From: Cymbidium sinense
Lineage: Eukaryota > Streptophyta > Magnoliopsida > Asparagales > Orchidaceae
DNA: 64,000 nucleotides
Assembly (NCBI GenBank): GCA_021442155.1
Contig: CM038221.1
Coordinates: 80,120,494 to 80,184,493, forward strand
Direction: 5' to 3'
Shown here in pieces: positions 1-13,650 of this stretch. Within the stretch, counting starts at the first letter, position 1. The number at the start of each line of letters is the position of its first letter. Below the pieces are notes generated by a model that had not been told where the DNA came from, did no database searches, and saw only the letters and a list, made by a program, of their open reading frames with translations. The position numbers and the translations under genes are program-made.

Positions 1-3000
1 CATTACATATAGCTCTCGGCCAAGAGCAGAAAAGGAAGAGAGAGCCTTCACCAAGCAATTTTAAGCCTTCCATCATGTTCCTCGAGTAAAACAAAGGAGT
101 ACACACCCTTTCCTCAATCCCCATATCATTGGCAAGCTAGAGTTCAATCAAAGCTGCTAAAATGGATGTAGATTTGTCCATACGCTGATTTACAGGGAGG
201 TAGTCCTATTCCTCCTTCCTAGAGCTTTACTAAGTTCCAACGAAGCTTTTTGAATCATCCCTACCACCGGAGACAGTCACCAATGAGGTATGGAATCAAG
301 TTGACCCTTTAAGCATTTGATTTTGGTCCTTTTTAAAATGAACTTGATATCAAGTGAGGTCAAGCCATATAGATGCATTACATTTGAGTCCTTGATGGAT
401 TTACAATTAAAATAGAGTGATTTCATCAACTAGATTGCCAAAAATCACCTTGATTCAATGGATGGCATTTGGCTTTCACTTCTTTTAAAGGAGATATAAA
501 CTTTGACGTATGTTCCTTCTATTAGGAATGAATAGTTTTGATTTAGTGACACGATATGAGTTAAATCTTATAAGTATTGTGCGATAAATATTGACCATCT
601 GATCTTTTGATTGGATGGTCTTAACAAATCTCGCATCACCTCCACTTTTTTAGCAAGATCCATGTGGATCTATGGCGCCATGCCAGGTGGCAAATAGCAC
701 CGTGTTAGAGCCATGTGGCGCTAACCATTTAAATTGGTAAAACTCAATTTTTTTTTATTTAAAAAGTTATCAAAAAAATCACCATAACTTCAAAAAAATA
801 TAGAAAATAAAATACTCATCTTCAAGATACAATTAAGTACTTTATGGATTCTTCACAGTAAGAGAAATCCATTAAACCTAAAATCCATAATTAATTTTGG
901 ATTATTTTGGATTTAAATTAAAATAATAAAACTCAAATTAAACACAAATCATTAATCTAATCAATTTAAAACTCTAGGGAAATAAAATTAAGATTGAAAT
1001 ACAGCTTAGAGAAATTTTTCATGATTTATTTTCAAGCCAAAGGGCTTAATTTAATAAAATAGAATAATATTAAATTATAAAAATTAAGAAAAATTATAAA
1101 ATTAAGTTAAATCATCATAATAAACCCTAATATATCATTACAACTCTCTAGAACCTTGTAATATCTAAAATGAGTAAATTAAGCAATTAATTGAATTAAT
1201 TAATTCAATTAATGAACCTGAACTTCAAAAAATCATAATAAACCAACCAAATGTCCAAAAATTGCAAATAAATCTTCAATATATACATCTTCCATAGAGG
1301 AATATAGGGAAATTAAAATCCCTAATTAATGTTGCTTAATTTAAGCTTAGTTTGAGTTTTAATGAAATTATTAAAATCTTAATTAGTCCCAAATTTTGCA
1401 TCTAATTAAAATAAAATTTTGAAAGATCTCAAATTACCAAAGACCCCACTTGACATAAAATTTATGAGGCAAATGATCTCTAGATTGGAAGTTATCAAAT
1501 TTCTAATCCTTTGGTTAATCTAAATGAAAATTTTAAATAAAAAATTATCGAAATTTATAAATCACTTCAATTCACTTTCACTAATACCTAAACACTTTAA
1601 AAAAACTCTATAAGTCTTTGAAGTTAAAGAGCTCAATTAAGAAAGTATTTAAGATTTAATGTTTAACTAAATAATTTAAAATAAGAATTTAATTAAATCT
1701 TAAATAACTAATTTCAATTAATAAATTAAAATTTAAACATTATTTAACCTCTAAATTTTATAATTGAACATTAATCCGCTAATATGGGAATCTCTTAAAC
1801 CCATTAAATTGATCAATAACACAACGAAAATAAAAGAAATAGATCGAATCAATTAAGCATAAACAACTCAAAATTTTGAAATGGCTCAGAATAGGTTTGA
1901 TGCCCAAAATAGTTAATTCCTTAGGCTACTCATGGTTAGCAAAAAAAAACTCCATCATAATAAGTTAAACCAATTAATAAAAATTCTAACATGTAATGTT
2001 ACATTAAGACTAACGAGTTAGATAAAGAATTCCCCAAATAATAAAATTATGACTTCTTCCAAAATTGTTTGAAACAATTGAATTAATTTATTTAAATTCA
2101 TAAATGAAAATATTAATAAAGTGAATGAAAGAAGTCATAAGTTGAATTTAATTACATTAATCCAAACACATTAACATACATGAAAATATTAATGAAATCA
2201 ATAAATGATCAAAATCAAATATAAACTTAAATGATAAATTGAAAATATATAAATCAATAAATCATGAAATTGAAAAAAAGATGGATCATTTAAAGAAGAA
2301 ATCAAAACCATGCTTGAATTAAGATATTAATTTAAGTCAATTAAGTTCATCCAAACCAATAAACATTAATAAAATAAACATAAACATAATCATTAATGTA
2401 ATAAATACACGATCAATCTAATTTTTTAAAATCAAATGAATGATGAACCAAATTAAAAAAAGGATTAAAATTGAAATTAAGCTATAAAACATAAACTAAA
2501 CAACATCAAATGAAAATAAATTAAAATCAAACTTAAAATAAAAACTAAATCAAACTAAATTTATAACAATATACACACTAATGAAATAAATGATAAGCCC
2601 AATTCAAATCAAATAAATCAAATAATTGAAAATAAATCAAACTAAAATAAACATTAAATTTAGTCATGCTATATAGTTAAACTCTTAGATAAGATTTAAG
2701 AAAACATATTAAATCTTAATCAAAGGTATAAACCAAAAGATCATAAATCAACTTAAAAAATATTTAATCAAATAAAAAAATGAACAAAGAATGAATCTTA
2801 ATCAAACTTTAAAATAAAATTAAAACATAAAATGAATTAAAAGATACCTAAGGTTTTAGGTATACTATAGAAATAAAATTAAATTTCTATTCTTCAGGCA
2901 TAGTCCACCATATTAGAATTAATCTTGATGAAGATCTCAATAGGGTTTAGGATATTGAATAGAATTTGTTCTGCCTATGCTGGAATTTATTTTATTCTTC

Positions 3001-5390
3001 ATTCTTAAAAATTTAAATTCCATTTTAACATAATAATGAAATTGAAACTATAAAATAAAATCACAAATTAACTAAATTACTTAAATTGAAATCACCTAAT
3101 GGGAAGTTGAACAAATTTTAAGAATAAAAGATATTAAAAGAATGAAAATACATTTTTTGCACAATTTGTAAACATATAATATATAGTTTAGACACCCGAG
3201 GTCACAGGGCTACTGGTCCAAAGGAGGTCTTGATACCTCAAACTTTTGGTTTAACAATCACACACACCTATGAAGAAAAATACTGAAAAATAAAAATTTC
3301 AAAATCAAATTAAACTAAACTTTGAAAACTTAAGCATGAAAACTTAAATTTAAATTATCTGGTAAATTCATACCACATAAACCCTTCCTTCATACACTAG
3401 ATTATCAGGTCACTAACCTTAAATTTAGGTTAGGTCGATCTGTGATATTCTATGATGTGATGTGAAATATTTTTTTATTATTTTGTGGTGTATTATTTTA
3501 GTCTAGATGGCTAGGATTGTTTGCTCACTAGTCTAGATGGTAAGACATTCTTTATATTCTAATATTATTTTTTACAAGGGATATGTTAAAAGGAACTGCC
3601 ATAATAAACAAAATATATAAATATTATTTGCTTGTAGGTATGCTTATGTCCTTAAGCATAGCCTAATAGGATAGGTGGGCTTGGTAAGCAACAATGATAA
3701 GCTTGTATATTTGGAATATAATTACTAATGTGTTGTGTGTATTTTCTAATATCTATTTTGTAGGGCTTAGGAATTTATTTTTATAATTTAAAATGTAATT
3801 TGAGCATAAAATTAAGTTAGGATCTATGGGCTCTAGGAATAGTAGGCGCTTATCCTACTAGCTAGTGGTCCCATGTGAAGCCCATGGAGGTCACTGAAGA
3901 ACGAGATTCTCTTGGAGAAAGACCTATAGATCTAGAATTTTTGTTATACGTCAGGTTGTATAAGGGCATAGCTCGATTGCCCAATTTTCACTTTCTTTTA
4001 GGGTGTACAGTGGTACTCGACCGCATTGGCCTGTTCTTATTAATTAAATTTGGTGTGATTTATTTTAAGTGTGTAATAGAAATGATTTACTTTTCTTAGT
4101 TTCTTTCTATGCTATCTTTATGATAAATCTTTGGACTTTAGGCTCTTAGAGAAAATAAATTTTCTACCCAACTTAAATCTAAATAACTTAAACAAAAATA
4201 AAGATATCCTAAACTTCACATATAAATATATTATTAAAACCTTATGTGCAAGTTAAAAGCAATTAGAAATAATTAGCTTTTGTGAACCATGCTAACATAT
4301 TATTTGAAATCTTTGAATTGGTCACTTCACCCATTGCACATAAGGGCATCTGACTTTTGAGGATGGCCACCTTTTTGGAGAAGAGTGCTTTCTTTTTTGA
4401 TTTGGCCCACGACCATTTTTAATTACATCTTATTGTAAGAATAAATTTCATACATCAAAGGCCTTAAATGAATTATGAGTCAAAACTTTTAAAAGGTAAA
4501 AATTATTGCATTAGTTAGGTGTCTAACATACCTAACATGATTCTAGAGATTAGGAAGGCAATTTAGGTTCCTAAATTTTTTTCATAAAATATTACAGCCT
4601 AGCCATCTTACTTATATAAGATCAGCATCATGGATTTAAAAATTTTCTTAGGTGGTAGCTAGCAATCCATCCAAGCAGGTGATAAGTCTAGAAGAGTCAG
4701 AGATAGGTTGCTTTCCTTAAGTGAGAGAAAGAGCCAATAATTCCCTAAAGTTAAACTAGATCGAACCCCTGACTTATATCAGAATCACTTGTAGACTTAA
4801 GTACTTAAGCATCGTCATAGAAATAAGTCTTCAACCTTAGGCATTTTTTAGTCTTGTACTACTAGAATCTAAGTCTTAGATTTCTAATAAAATTTATCTC
4901 AAAAATATAAAGCCCAATGGTCGGATGTTCAAATGCTTACTAGAAATCCTAATATCTATAAACATTTCATACGTTATCTCAATTAGCCTCAAAAAAGAAC
5001 TCTTCCCCCTTTAAAGTATTCCCTTTTGAAAATCCAAATTAACCATCCTTTGGAATCAACTTTGAAATCCATGGAAATAAGAGTCTATTTATTTAATTAA
5101 GAGTACTCTTAAGAAGAGATCCTCATTCTTAAGATGTAATTAACTATATGAGCATGCCCTTATAGGGAGCTACGATCCTAGTATAAAATAAACCTTGTCT
5201 TACTTTTCTATGTACTTCAAGGAAAGAATCTTTGTAACATTAAGAAGACACATTTACCTTAGAAGTCTTTATTTAAGTAATTAAATCAATTATACGATAA
5301 CATGTTTATCTTCTAACATAATATGTTTATTCCTTAATGATGAATATGATTACCTAAATAAGAAAATTTTAAATTCTATGTGGTGTCACA
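1..5390 (+). mobile_element. Long terminal repeat, copy A (Tat-type gypsy), 5' part outside window
   Basis: Seen: this block is the inverted counterpart of 18,921-23,290 and, for its first ~740 bases, of 46,385-47,000. Landmarks shared with copy B in reverse include the segment at 3,640-3,690 (against 20,640-20,690) and 4,320-4,440 (against 19,880-20,030). It ends in TGTGGTGTCACA at 5379-5390, the reverse of the TGTGAYACCACATA start of the minus-strand copies. Known: LTRs run TG...CA, and Tat/Ogre LTRs can be several kb long. Inferred: this is a 5' LTR read on the plus strand because a leader and a worn primer-binding site follow. No coding region lies inside; small open frames such as 3875-4099 are not conserved in copy B. 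The start of the LTR is not in the window, so its full length is unknown. Confidence 0.75.
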
Positions 5391-6500
5391 ATAATTATCC
5401 TTATAGAAGGTATCTAGAGCTAAAGTCTCACTAGTAAGAGAAGTTGGCATGCTCACTTTGGCCATAAGAATGGCAACAACTTCTATCAATTTCTTGACTT
5501 TCTTGGCCTTCTTTCAAAGATTTGCCCATAGAGTCGTAAGATCAATGCCACCACGAGTCCTCTTGGCATCCATAGCAGTCAAGTTTTCCTTATTTTATAT
5601 ACTTTACTCATATAGTCAAAATAATCTACTCAAATAAGTAGCTGAAGAAAATTCCAAACACACTAAAGAATGATAGAAGGATCCATTTATAACTTCCAAT
5701 GCATGGAAAAATAGATTTAGCCAAAAGGTAATGTGACCTTTAATAAGTACATAAATTTTCTCTTTAATACAGTTCATTAAATGTTTATAGCTAATTATTC
5801 TTTTCATTCTTCTATTCTTTTTATTCTTCTATTCTTTTTGTGAGGTGCATTTACAAGGAGAAGAATCAAAGAGTTAAATTTATACTCAATGAAGTAGAAC
5901 AGTCCAAGCAACCTGGCGGGTCTGGTTATTGAAATAAGCATACTCACCATAAAGGGTACTCAACAATGAAGGCTACCAAACTAAGAATTCTCACTTGAAA
6001 GGGTATCCAATAATGAGGAATAAACGTGAGCCAGTGAGTTGAAACTTAGAGCATAAAATAATGACCTAGAGAATAAGTCATGGATCAACTAACCAGTAGC
6101 AGGAAAGTACTCAAATGGATAAGATGGTTAGTTTCTCTCAACTTAGTCTTTACTCATGTATTCACATGACAATGGGCTACTCATCTCTACTATCTAATAG
6201 GGGTATATACCAACTCACAAGTATACCTACTGTAAGTCTTGGCGACCATCCATTTATACTCGATTTACCTTATATATACTTTTCGTATAATCACCCCTTG
6301 GTATTATAAAATGGAACTTCTATTTTACTAAGGGACCTTTTTCTTCTTCTCTATGCTCTTAGTATTTATACACTAATTTGAGGAATAAAAATTATTATCT
6401 CTTATGCACCTCCTTATGTTCTTATCATCTTATTTATAGATTTCTATCTAACCCTATTTCATAGGTATCTCAAAAGGTTCCTTCTTTCATCCATGGACAA
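5391..6500 (+). mobile_element. 5' leader of Tat-type element A
   Basis: Seen: this stretch aligns in inverted orientation with 60,600 down to 59,490. Matching patches include 5500-5545 against 60,435-60,390 (CCCATAGARYCRTARGATCA), 6160-6300 against 59,860-59,700, and 6460-6510 against 59,540-59,480. Both copies have a candidate acceptor (TTTCWTAG/GTATCT) just before an ATG whose first codons read M-(D/N)-K-F-x-F-N-N. Inferred: an untranslated leader between the LTR and the first ORF, perhaps spliced. The open frames at 5449-5637 and 6115-6309 are partly alignable to the other copy but carry no known domain. Confidence 0.55.
5407..5420 (+). other. Degenerate primer-binding site (initiator tRNA-Met type)
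   Basis: Seventeen bases after the LTR end comes GGTATCTAGAGCTAAAG, which resembles the plant initiator-Met PBS core TGGTATCAGAGC with one inserted base. Position and partial match support the call; the spacing is wider than usual and the first T is lost, so a chance match is possible. Confidence 0.35.
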
Positions 6501-7850
6501 ATTTAGATTCAATAATGAACTTAATAATATTTCCTTAGTTCATCTCAAATAAGTTTGACCACTTTATATGGTTAAATTTAACCCATTGGGCCATTTAGAA
6601 TGAAGTGAGCTCATATCACCAAACTTCTTGGAATTTCTTAAAATTCTAAAAATGTATAATTATCTACAACTGTCAATAGTACTCTCTTCTAATTCTTTGT
6701 AGTTAGATATGTTAGCATGACTTAACTTTCAGTAAATTGAAGTTAATGTGAGTTAAGGAAGATATGGTAAAGGTAATATAATGTAGCAATTATTCCCCTA
6801 TTCTAAGCTTTAGTACTTACTCAACAATGGTTTAGCAAGCTTCCCATAGCACCAAAACCCAACTAAACTTAGGCTTAGCCATGGTTAGCAATAAATAAGA
6901 TCAACCAATATTATATTAAAGAGAGTCCCTCATGGAATGTAGACCATCTGTTAATCACTTTTCTAGCCACCCTAACCTTGTAGGTTAGCTCAGCCACCAA
7001 GATAAGCTTAGATTTTGGTTAACTTAATGATATAGTGTACTTACAAAGATTTTAGTTACTAAAGCTTCTTAGATAAAGAGATCTATGGTTCACTTATTCA
7101 TAAGTTAATAGCTTCAAACCCTTCCCCATCACCTTATAGCTTTGGTCTTCTCAATGACTTATGCTATCAAATTATTCATAAACCATCTATTCACCCCATC
7201 TTAACTCCCTATATCTTTTAATAGGTGCCAAATTTACATGATTTATCTTCTTTACATGTGATTTACCATATATTTTTGCATATTTTTAAAAAGTTTGTGA
7301 CACTTCTTTTTTGAATTTTGATTTGTTTAAGACCTTAATGAAGTAGATAAAATGCATCATTTATGCATAAAATCATGTGGAGTAAATTTCAAAGTAGATT
7401 TATTAGCAAATGATATGATCCAATAATCAATTGATGATTGGACTTTAGCCTAGGCACCAAGTCACCAAACACCAAGTTCTTAAGCCCTATATTATAGAAA
7501 AGTTGATGTTTAGTCACCAGATCCATATCTTAAGAGCCATTTGAGATCGAGAGATAAATGCTTAAGAGTCTAGTCTTGCTGCTTAGGCACTATATCCATA
7601 AATTTTAGATGCAAAATAGAAACAATGGCACTTAGAAACTGAAGTGTCAATCTAGCAGTTGTTAAGATTCACCCTAGATATTCATTAAACACTTAGCTTT
7701 TTACCAAGATTTGGTGCAACCATATTCAAGCAAATCATAAAGATGAATTAGATGGCTTCTCCAATCATATTTATAATGATTTACTCAATGTTTAAATAAT
7801 TTAAGAGAGAATGAATCTTCCTTTAGTCTTATCATCATAAATTCAAAGAA
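6500..7850. other. Unassigned AT-rich sequence between leader A and the L1 LINE
   Basis: After the shared ATG at 6493 the reading frame of the leader copy breaks within about 20 codons and no longer matches 59.49 kb. I recognise no domain, repeat or RNA gene here. It is probably internal sequence of element A, decayed, since the L1 insertion follows directly. Confidence 0.3.
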
Positions 7851-7949
7851 GGTGTTGATAATGGCTTCATTAAAAGAGCTAACCATAACAGAGAATCCCA
7901 CATTTTCAATCTCTAATATTGAAACACCTCTGATCTCAAAACTGCTTAA

Positions 7950-8920
7950 ATTTACACTCATTTACAAATTTACCTATAAGCATCCCCAGATTAACACCAT
8001 TAGGAAATAATTTGATGACTTGAAACTCATTAGTGAATAAAGTGTTGGCCTTTTGAATGAGATACACATAAAAATTAAGCTGAGCAAAGAAAAGGATTAG
8101 TTTTTTTATATTCTCAAAAAAGTTTACAATATAGATAATGTGCCTACAATAAAATACTAAAATGGACACTAATGTATTCCACTATAGCATTAAGCCACAT
8201 ATTATCCCAATTTGGATAAAATTCTTTAACCTTAAGCTCCATCTTTTTAATAAGCAAATCCTCTAATTACTAGTAGCTATATTTGGTAAGCCCCTTAAAG
8301 TTGATCTACCTACTTTTAATTTCACCAGGCCATCAATCACTATAGCACTTGTAGAAATGAATATTACATCTAGTTATGTAAGGAAATTTGGATTAGATCT
8401 CCCATAAATGGGTATTAGATCTCCAAATGAAGAACGTTCAACCACTACCAAGAAAATTGTTACATTGTTCATCCTGATCTCAAAGATAAACATACTAAAA
8501 GAACACTCAAAGCTCAAGAAATATTTCAAATGATAGTTCATGAGGATCCCAACCTTTCAAACAATCAAATTGGCCAATCTTTAGGTGATCAATATGTTGA
8601 AACTAATAACATTCCATCATAAACCACAACTCTAAATTGCCTTCCAATCGAGACATACTGAATAATTTAGATATGGGCATGCCTCAACCAACTATTCTAC
8701 TCCCAAGCACTCTTCTATATATACAAAGAACAATTGTGGTAATACAGTTTCCAATTCACCCTTACCCACCATAGTCTGTCAATATTTGGTCAGATGGCAC
8801 CACTTTTGATTTAATGTTTTAGTAATGAAATGGAAATTACAATGGAGAGCATTTAATTTATAGTTTTTTAGATATGACCAACATTCAAAATGACTTGCAG
8901 CCATTAAACATTATGACTAA
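7950..8920 (+). pseudogene. L1 ORF1 (nucleic-acid-binding Gag-like protein), broken
   Basis: Conceptual translation in shifting frames gives phrases typical of plant LINE ORF1 proteins with the DUF4283 domain: around 7,970-8,060 KHPQINTIRK followed by VGLLNEIHIKIKLS, around 8,100-8,160 a KVYNIDNVP phrase, and near 8,310-8,350 a RPSITIALVEMNIT-like phrase. Around 8,470 a VHPDLKDKHTK segment sits where the zinc-knuckle region ends in this family. In intact elements the protein binds LINE RNA for target-primed integration. At least three frame changes and several stops show that it makes no product. Confidence 0.6.
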
Positions 8921-9109
8921 TGATCTTGAGGAGGAAAGGGAGATTCAAAAGAGCAAGAAGCATAGAAAAAGGGGTCTGAGAGAATTATGAAACATTAATT
9001 GGGCTACTGCTAAATTGGATATTCATCTTATACTGGTATCCTATTCAACTTAAATGATAAGACTTTCAAAAGATCAACAATGGGCAACCCCACCTTTTAA
9101 TGACTATTT

Positions 9110-9900
9110 TTTATTTAGTATATTAGAGGAATTGCAAATTCCAATGCTCTTAACCGTCTTCTTAACTTATTTATGAAATATAAATTAGAGATCATTGTTC
9201 TACTTGAACCTATGGTCATCACCACCATCATCTCAAAGATAATAATGAGATTTAAAAAACTCAATCACATGTATAATTGCAAAATTAAGATTTAGTTTTT
9301 CTAGAAAGGCAAATTTATGATTGACTTGTTGATTGATGACCCTCAATTTTTACACATATACATTATCAATTCAAATTTTAGAACTCAAGCAATAATCATT
9401 TATGTAGCAACACCAATAAGTTAAGAAGAGAATTATGGTCCAAAATCATATCCATTGGCTCTACTTTTTCTTATCTTTGGTTTTTTGGTGGTGATTTCAA
9501 TATGATTGCGGACCCAACCAAAAGGAAAGGTGGTTGTTGGTCTAATATGTTTATCATTATTCAAGTTACAAATACTATAACTAATGTTGGTCTTATTGAC
9601 CACAATTATACTAGCAATCTGTTCAATTGGTGTGGGAACAAAACCATTAAAAAGTTGGATAGGGTCCTCAAAAATATTGGATAGAAAAAAAATTAGCATA
9701 TTAGTATCCAACACATGTCCATAACTGCTCAGATAATTCTCTTTTGCTTGTAATTGTTGGCTTAAATCCTAAAAAATATTCTTCTTTCAAATTTCTCAAC
9801 ATGTAGACTCATCATCTTAAATTTATTAATGTTGTATTTTAAGCTTGGAGAGTTGAGCCTACTTTAAACTCCTAGACTAAACTTTGGTGTCTCCATAAAA
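9110..9900 (+). pseudogene. L1 endonuclease (AP-endonuclease-like domain), broken
   Basis: The reading at 9,122-9,210 gives IRGIANSNALNRLLNLF and then IVLLEPMV, the usual N-terminus of the L1 endonuclease. At 9,490-9,690 the phrase GGDFNMIADPTKRKGG leads into GLIDHNYTSNLFNWC and LDRVLKN, matching the central and C-terminal family blocks, including the GDFN metal-site motif. At about 9,725 the SD of the terminal SDH motif is readable, followed by N rather than H. The enzyme nicks target DNA for priming. It needs frame changes between blocks, so the gene is dead. Confidence 0.75.
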
Positions 9901-11139
9901 ATTTGGCTTCTCTCCTCAAAAAATGGAATTGGGAGTTGTTTGATAATATCAAAAAATTGATTGATGAAATTGAAGCTTAATATTTCTATTTATAAAAGGA
10001 ATTATCATAAATGGATTCTAACGACATTGAAACCCAGCTCGTAATAAATCAACTCAACTTATAAAGTTATTATTGATTAAAAAAACACTATGGAGGAGAA
10101 AGCAATTACAACACTTTCTTTGAAGAAGATATAAATTCAAGCTACTTTCATAGATATTATTGAAAGCTATATTGATCATTTTCAACAATTATTCACATTT
10201 TACTCTCAGTAAATTATTAATTAAGTACTAAATTCAACATTATTAAACAATGAGAAAAGTAAAATCCAAGTCATTGATCTCACTCACCCCCTTCATGAAG
10301 CAAAAAATAAATAAGTTCTTAATTTTATGGATGGTTTTGCAGCTTTGTTCGATCAACATGCATGGGACAGTATAAAAATTGATGTTATTGCATTAATCCA
10401 AGGCTTCTTTAGAGAAGAAAAGATTTACAAGTATTTCTTTACATCATATATAGTTTTAATCCTTAAAAAAAACTACACTCATGCTTTGGATAAGTTTATA
10501 TATTTAGATTTACATCTATTATTAGCAAGTTAATTAGAAAAATTCTAAGTTCTAGAATTTAGCAATTACTTCTATAATCTTTGCTAACCAAGCCACCTTT
10601 GTTAAGGGAAATATCACTGACAATATCCATTTAATAGAAAATGTAGGGGAAACATTATCATTAAATTTGGCATGAAGAAGGCTTTTGACATAATTATTTG
10701 GAGTTTCATTCTTGATATGTTGAATGTTACAGGCTTCAATCAACAACTCTATATGATAATCAAAAGGATACTTGATGCGAAGCAAAACACAATCCTCATC
10801 GATGACACTCCTAATGGATTCCTTATAGCTAGTAGAGCAAGGGGACTCTTTATCTCCTACTCTATTCATACTAGCTCTAAAGTATTTCTCTAGGTTTTAT
10901 AATCAAACATTCACTAATAACCATCAAACCTACTATTCAAACAATGGACAAGCCATTATATCCCACCTAGCTTTTATTGATGACAACCTGCTTTTCTCAA
11001 ATGCCAAGAGGAGATCAATTAAAAAAATCATGAAGACTATTAAGAAATTTGAAACATTTTTTGGTATGTGCCTTTACAATACCAAATGCCAATTCATCCC
11101 TAAAAAATAATCACAAGAAAAAAATCCAAAACTCTTTTC

Positions 11140-12050
11140 CCACTTTGAAGAAGATAACTCATTGCATTTAATCAAATTTATTTCAAACTTTTAAAAGCAT
11201 ACTTACACAGCAAAATTTTGTAATTCCAAGATTGTTTGTTCAATGTCAAGGGGGGAATAGAATGGAAGCTTGCAAGTAAAAGTTTGTAAATGTTGAGCAA
11301 GTCTTACATGCCTCTGCATCAAATGCCAATAACAATATCATTGGCCATGCAACTATTATGGAAAAATAAATTGAAATGGAAGATTTAGATACACTTATGC
11401 TTTGCTCGAGGGCCATATCCTCATCACTATCTAGCTCAAGTGTCATCACCAACTGAGTCTTTTGGAATGAGGAGGTAGCTGGTGTGCTCACTACATAAGA
11501 CTTATCATCTGAACTAGACTCCAAATCTATGTAGATCACAGGTGTACTCCTCGATGTGGGGACAAATCTTTGGGTAGGCGATAGGTTTGGAGATCTTCCT
11601 CCCCTTGCACTTCTTTTGAGCTTGCCTCTTCCTCATACTGGAGGAGTTAGGACATCTCACCTACTTGTTGGGAGGGGTGGTAAAAAGTAGGCAAAAAAGT
11701 AATCTCAGGCTATACTTCCTCCCCAAGATCTTCTTCTCACTCTCTTTTCTTTTCTTTTTCTTTTCTTTCTTTTTCTTTTCCTTTTTCTTTTTTTTTTGAC
11801 CAAAAAGAGTGGGTGAGATGCCACACAAAAGATGACCAATCACTAGGTATTTTTAAATTTATGTAATTTATATCTATCTAGTATTAACTTAAACCCATGG
11901 TATAGAAAATCAAACTAAACTAGTTGGTTCAACAATAAGGATGGATTTTTGTTCACATATCATGGTGTGAAAATGTATAAAAGTGAATCACTACTAATCT
12001 TTAGAATGATCTTATTGTAATGATCAAAAAATATTTCCTCTTTGTATCAC
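11140..12050. other. Interruption inside the L1 RT, origin unknown
   Basis: L1 similarity stops near 11,110-11,150 and resumes at about 12,055 with no loss of gene order, so roughly 0.9 kb of foreign sequence lies between. On the minus strand there are two short acidic/serine-rich open frames (11,246-11,539 and a Lys/Arg-rich stretch at 11,540-11,850) that read like the low-complexity tail of an accessory transposon protein. I see no terminal repeats or target duplication and cannot name the element. Confidence 0.45.
11741..11797. repeat. Polypyrimidine tract (TTTTC)n
   Basis: A nearly pure C/T run built from CTTTT/TTTCTT units. It produces the lysine-rich open frame on the opposite strand (11,661-11,843), which is therefore an artefact of the repeat. 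Confidence 0.9.
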
Positions 12051-13029
12051 TTTCTTAACTTTTGGTGGTCAAATCATATTGATTAAGAGTATCCTCAACT
12101 CAATCCCACTCTATGTTGCTTAAGTGAAAAAAAATCATCAATTATGTTGCATAAGCTCAAAAGAATTTTTAAAATATTCCTTTATGAATCATAAAGGGAG
12201 GGCCATTCAATGGACCATATGAAAGAAGATTTATAAACCAATAGTCAATGGTTGCCTGGGTTTCAAAATTATTATTAGTAATATAAAATGTAATATCATG
12301 ATGTAATGGATCAAATTCAAAGAAAATAAATCACTTTGGGCCAATTTCTTACAATAAAAGTACTATAAGAGACAACATTCGACTGAGGTTAATATCCATT
12401 ATGATGTCTCCATAATCTATATGCTTATTATTAACCAAAGACAAGAACAAAAAAAACCTTATTTTGGGGATTGTGGGGAAAGGAAAATCAATTTTTAGCA
12501 TGATCATTGGTATAGAAATAGTCCTTTAGCTAACTTTGAATTAGATTTTTCTCCATAGAACCTAATAGTTTTTTATTATTGTGATAATGGTATATGGAAT
12601 AATAAAAAACTATTACTATTGTTTTTCCAATTGTAACTATAAAAATATCACTTTGATTCTTATCAACATGAATTTTGAGGACAAACTGACTATTCAAGGC
12701 AAGAAAAACTCTTCTTACACAACCAAAGTCATTTATGATTAGCTAGACACTGGACCAACCTACACCATGGGGTAAGTTCATATGAAACAAAATTTTATAA
12801 CCCTCCATGTCTTTCTCTAATTAGGACACCTCTACAACTTTCTCCATATGGATGGCATTCTCAAGCTAAAAGGATTAAGAATATCGTTTATTTGACTTAT
12901 AATGAAGAGAACATCTAACACCTTTTATTAATTGCAATTATAGTAGTGTGATCTAGAACAAATTAAAGGGCCTTTTAAACATTTCTATCAATAGCTTGTA
13001 TAACCATTGAATCAATAATTTTCTATTAT

Positions 13030-13650
13030 GTTGGAAGCCTAACAATGTTTAAACGTTGAATTATTATATCAAACTTATTACCCCTTTGATGACCTTAAGT
13101 TTATTTGGATTGTACATTCCAAATAAAGAACTTCAGAGTAGTAGATTGAATAATAAGCATATCCATAATGATCATACACTTCTCAATGGTCTTGGTTTGT
13201 CTCCATATACAAAACAATTACTAGGGATCTTATTTTGTGGTAAAACTAAACAATCCTTACATCAAGGTTAATATAGATGGTAGCTTCATCCAAAACTCTC
13301 ATTTGATAGACATTAGTGGTGTCTTTAAATACTATAATAGATCTTGCATACTTCATTTTTCTATGCCTTACTTGGCCAACACAACACTACATGTAGAATT
13401 CCTTCCCTTCTCATAACTTTTAAGCTTGGTTCAACACTTACTATAATAGACATATGGATTCAAATAAACTATTTAATTCTATGCAACATAATGAAGAATT
13501 TTGAGATTGACAAATCCCATGGCACTTGATTACTTACAACCTAAAAAAATCAAACAACACTTGAATAGACTCACTTTTGAGATCACCCACATACATATAA
13601 GGAAGGTAACTAGCTTGTTGATAATTTAGCTAAATTCAGTGCACTCAAAG
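13030..13650 (+). pseudogene. L1 C-terminal RNase H (RVT_3-like), broken
   Basis: From 13,265 a frame reads VNIDGSFIQNSHLIDISGVF, then CILHFSMPYLANTTLHVEF and FKLGSTLTIIDIWIQ, with LILCNIM at about 13,490. These are the blocks of the plant RVT_3 RNase H (D-G-S catalytic start, A-x-x-A/V-E-F helix, D-S-x-x-L strand). FEITHIYIRKVTSLLDNLAK at 13,575-13,632 matches the closing H-I-x-R-x-x-N-x-x-A-D block. The protein would remove RNA from the cDNA hybrid. The catalytic Asp is kept in DGS, but at least two frameshifts are needed to read it through. Confidence 0.65.

Larger units (their letters stand above)
10320..12520 (+). pseudogene. L1 reverse transcriptase, split by an insertion
   Basis: Seen: 10,327-10,480 encodes DGFAALFDQHAWDSIKIDVI and FFREEKIYKYF, the start of the LINE RT. 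Then 10,672-10,860 gives MKKAFDIIIWSFILDML and ILIDDTPNGF, the fingers/palm with the first catalytic Asp. LAFIDDNLLFSNAK at 10,970-11,010 is the catalytic FADD box, with I for A but both Asp present. After the interruption the C-terminal thumb resumes at 12,060 (GGQIILIKSILNSIPLY) and continues to about 12,360. Motifs are in order, so this was one ORF2. Frameshifts occur near 10,540, 10,890 and 11,100. Confidence 0.8.

Noticed and set aside
3875..4099. Open frame of 74 codons in LTR copy A, and similar ones at 20,304-20,650 in copy B
   Set aside because: The frame is not kept between the LTR copies and there is no domain; chance openness.
7936..8169. Minus-strand ORF of 77 codons
   Set aside because: Shadow of the L1 ORF1 region, which reads with family phrases on the plus strand.
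11661..11843. Lysine-rich minus-strand ORF
   Set aside because: Simply the complement of a (TTTTC)n tract.
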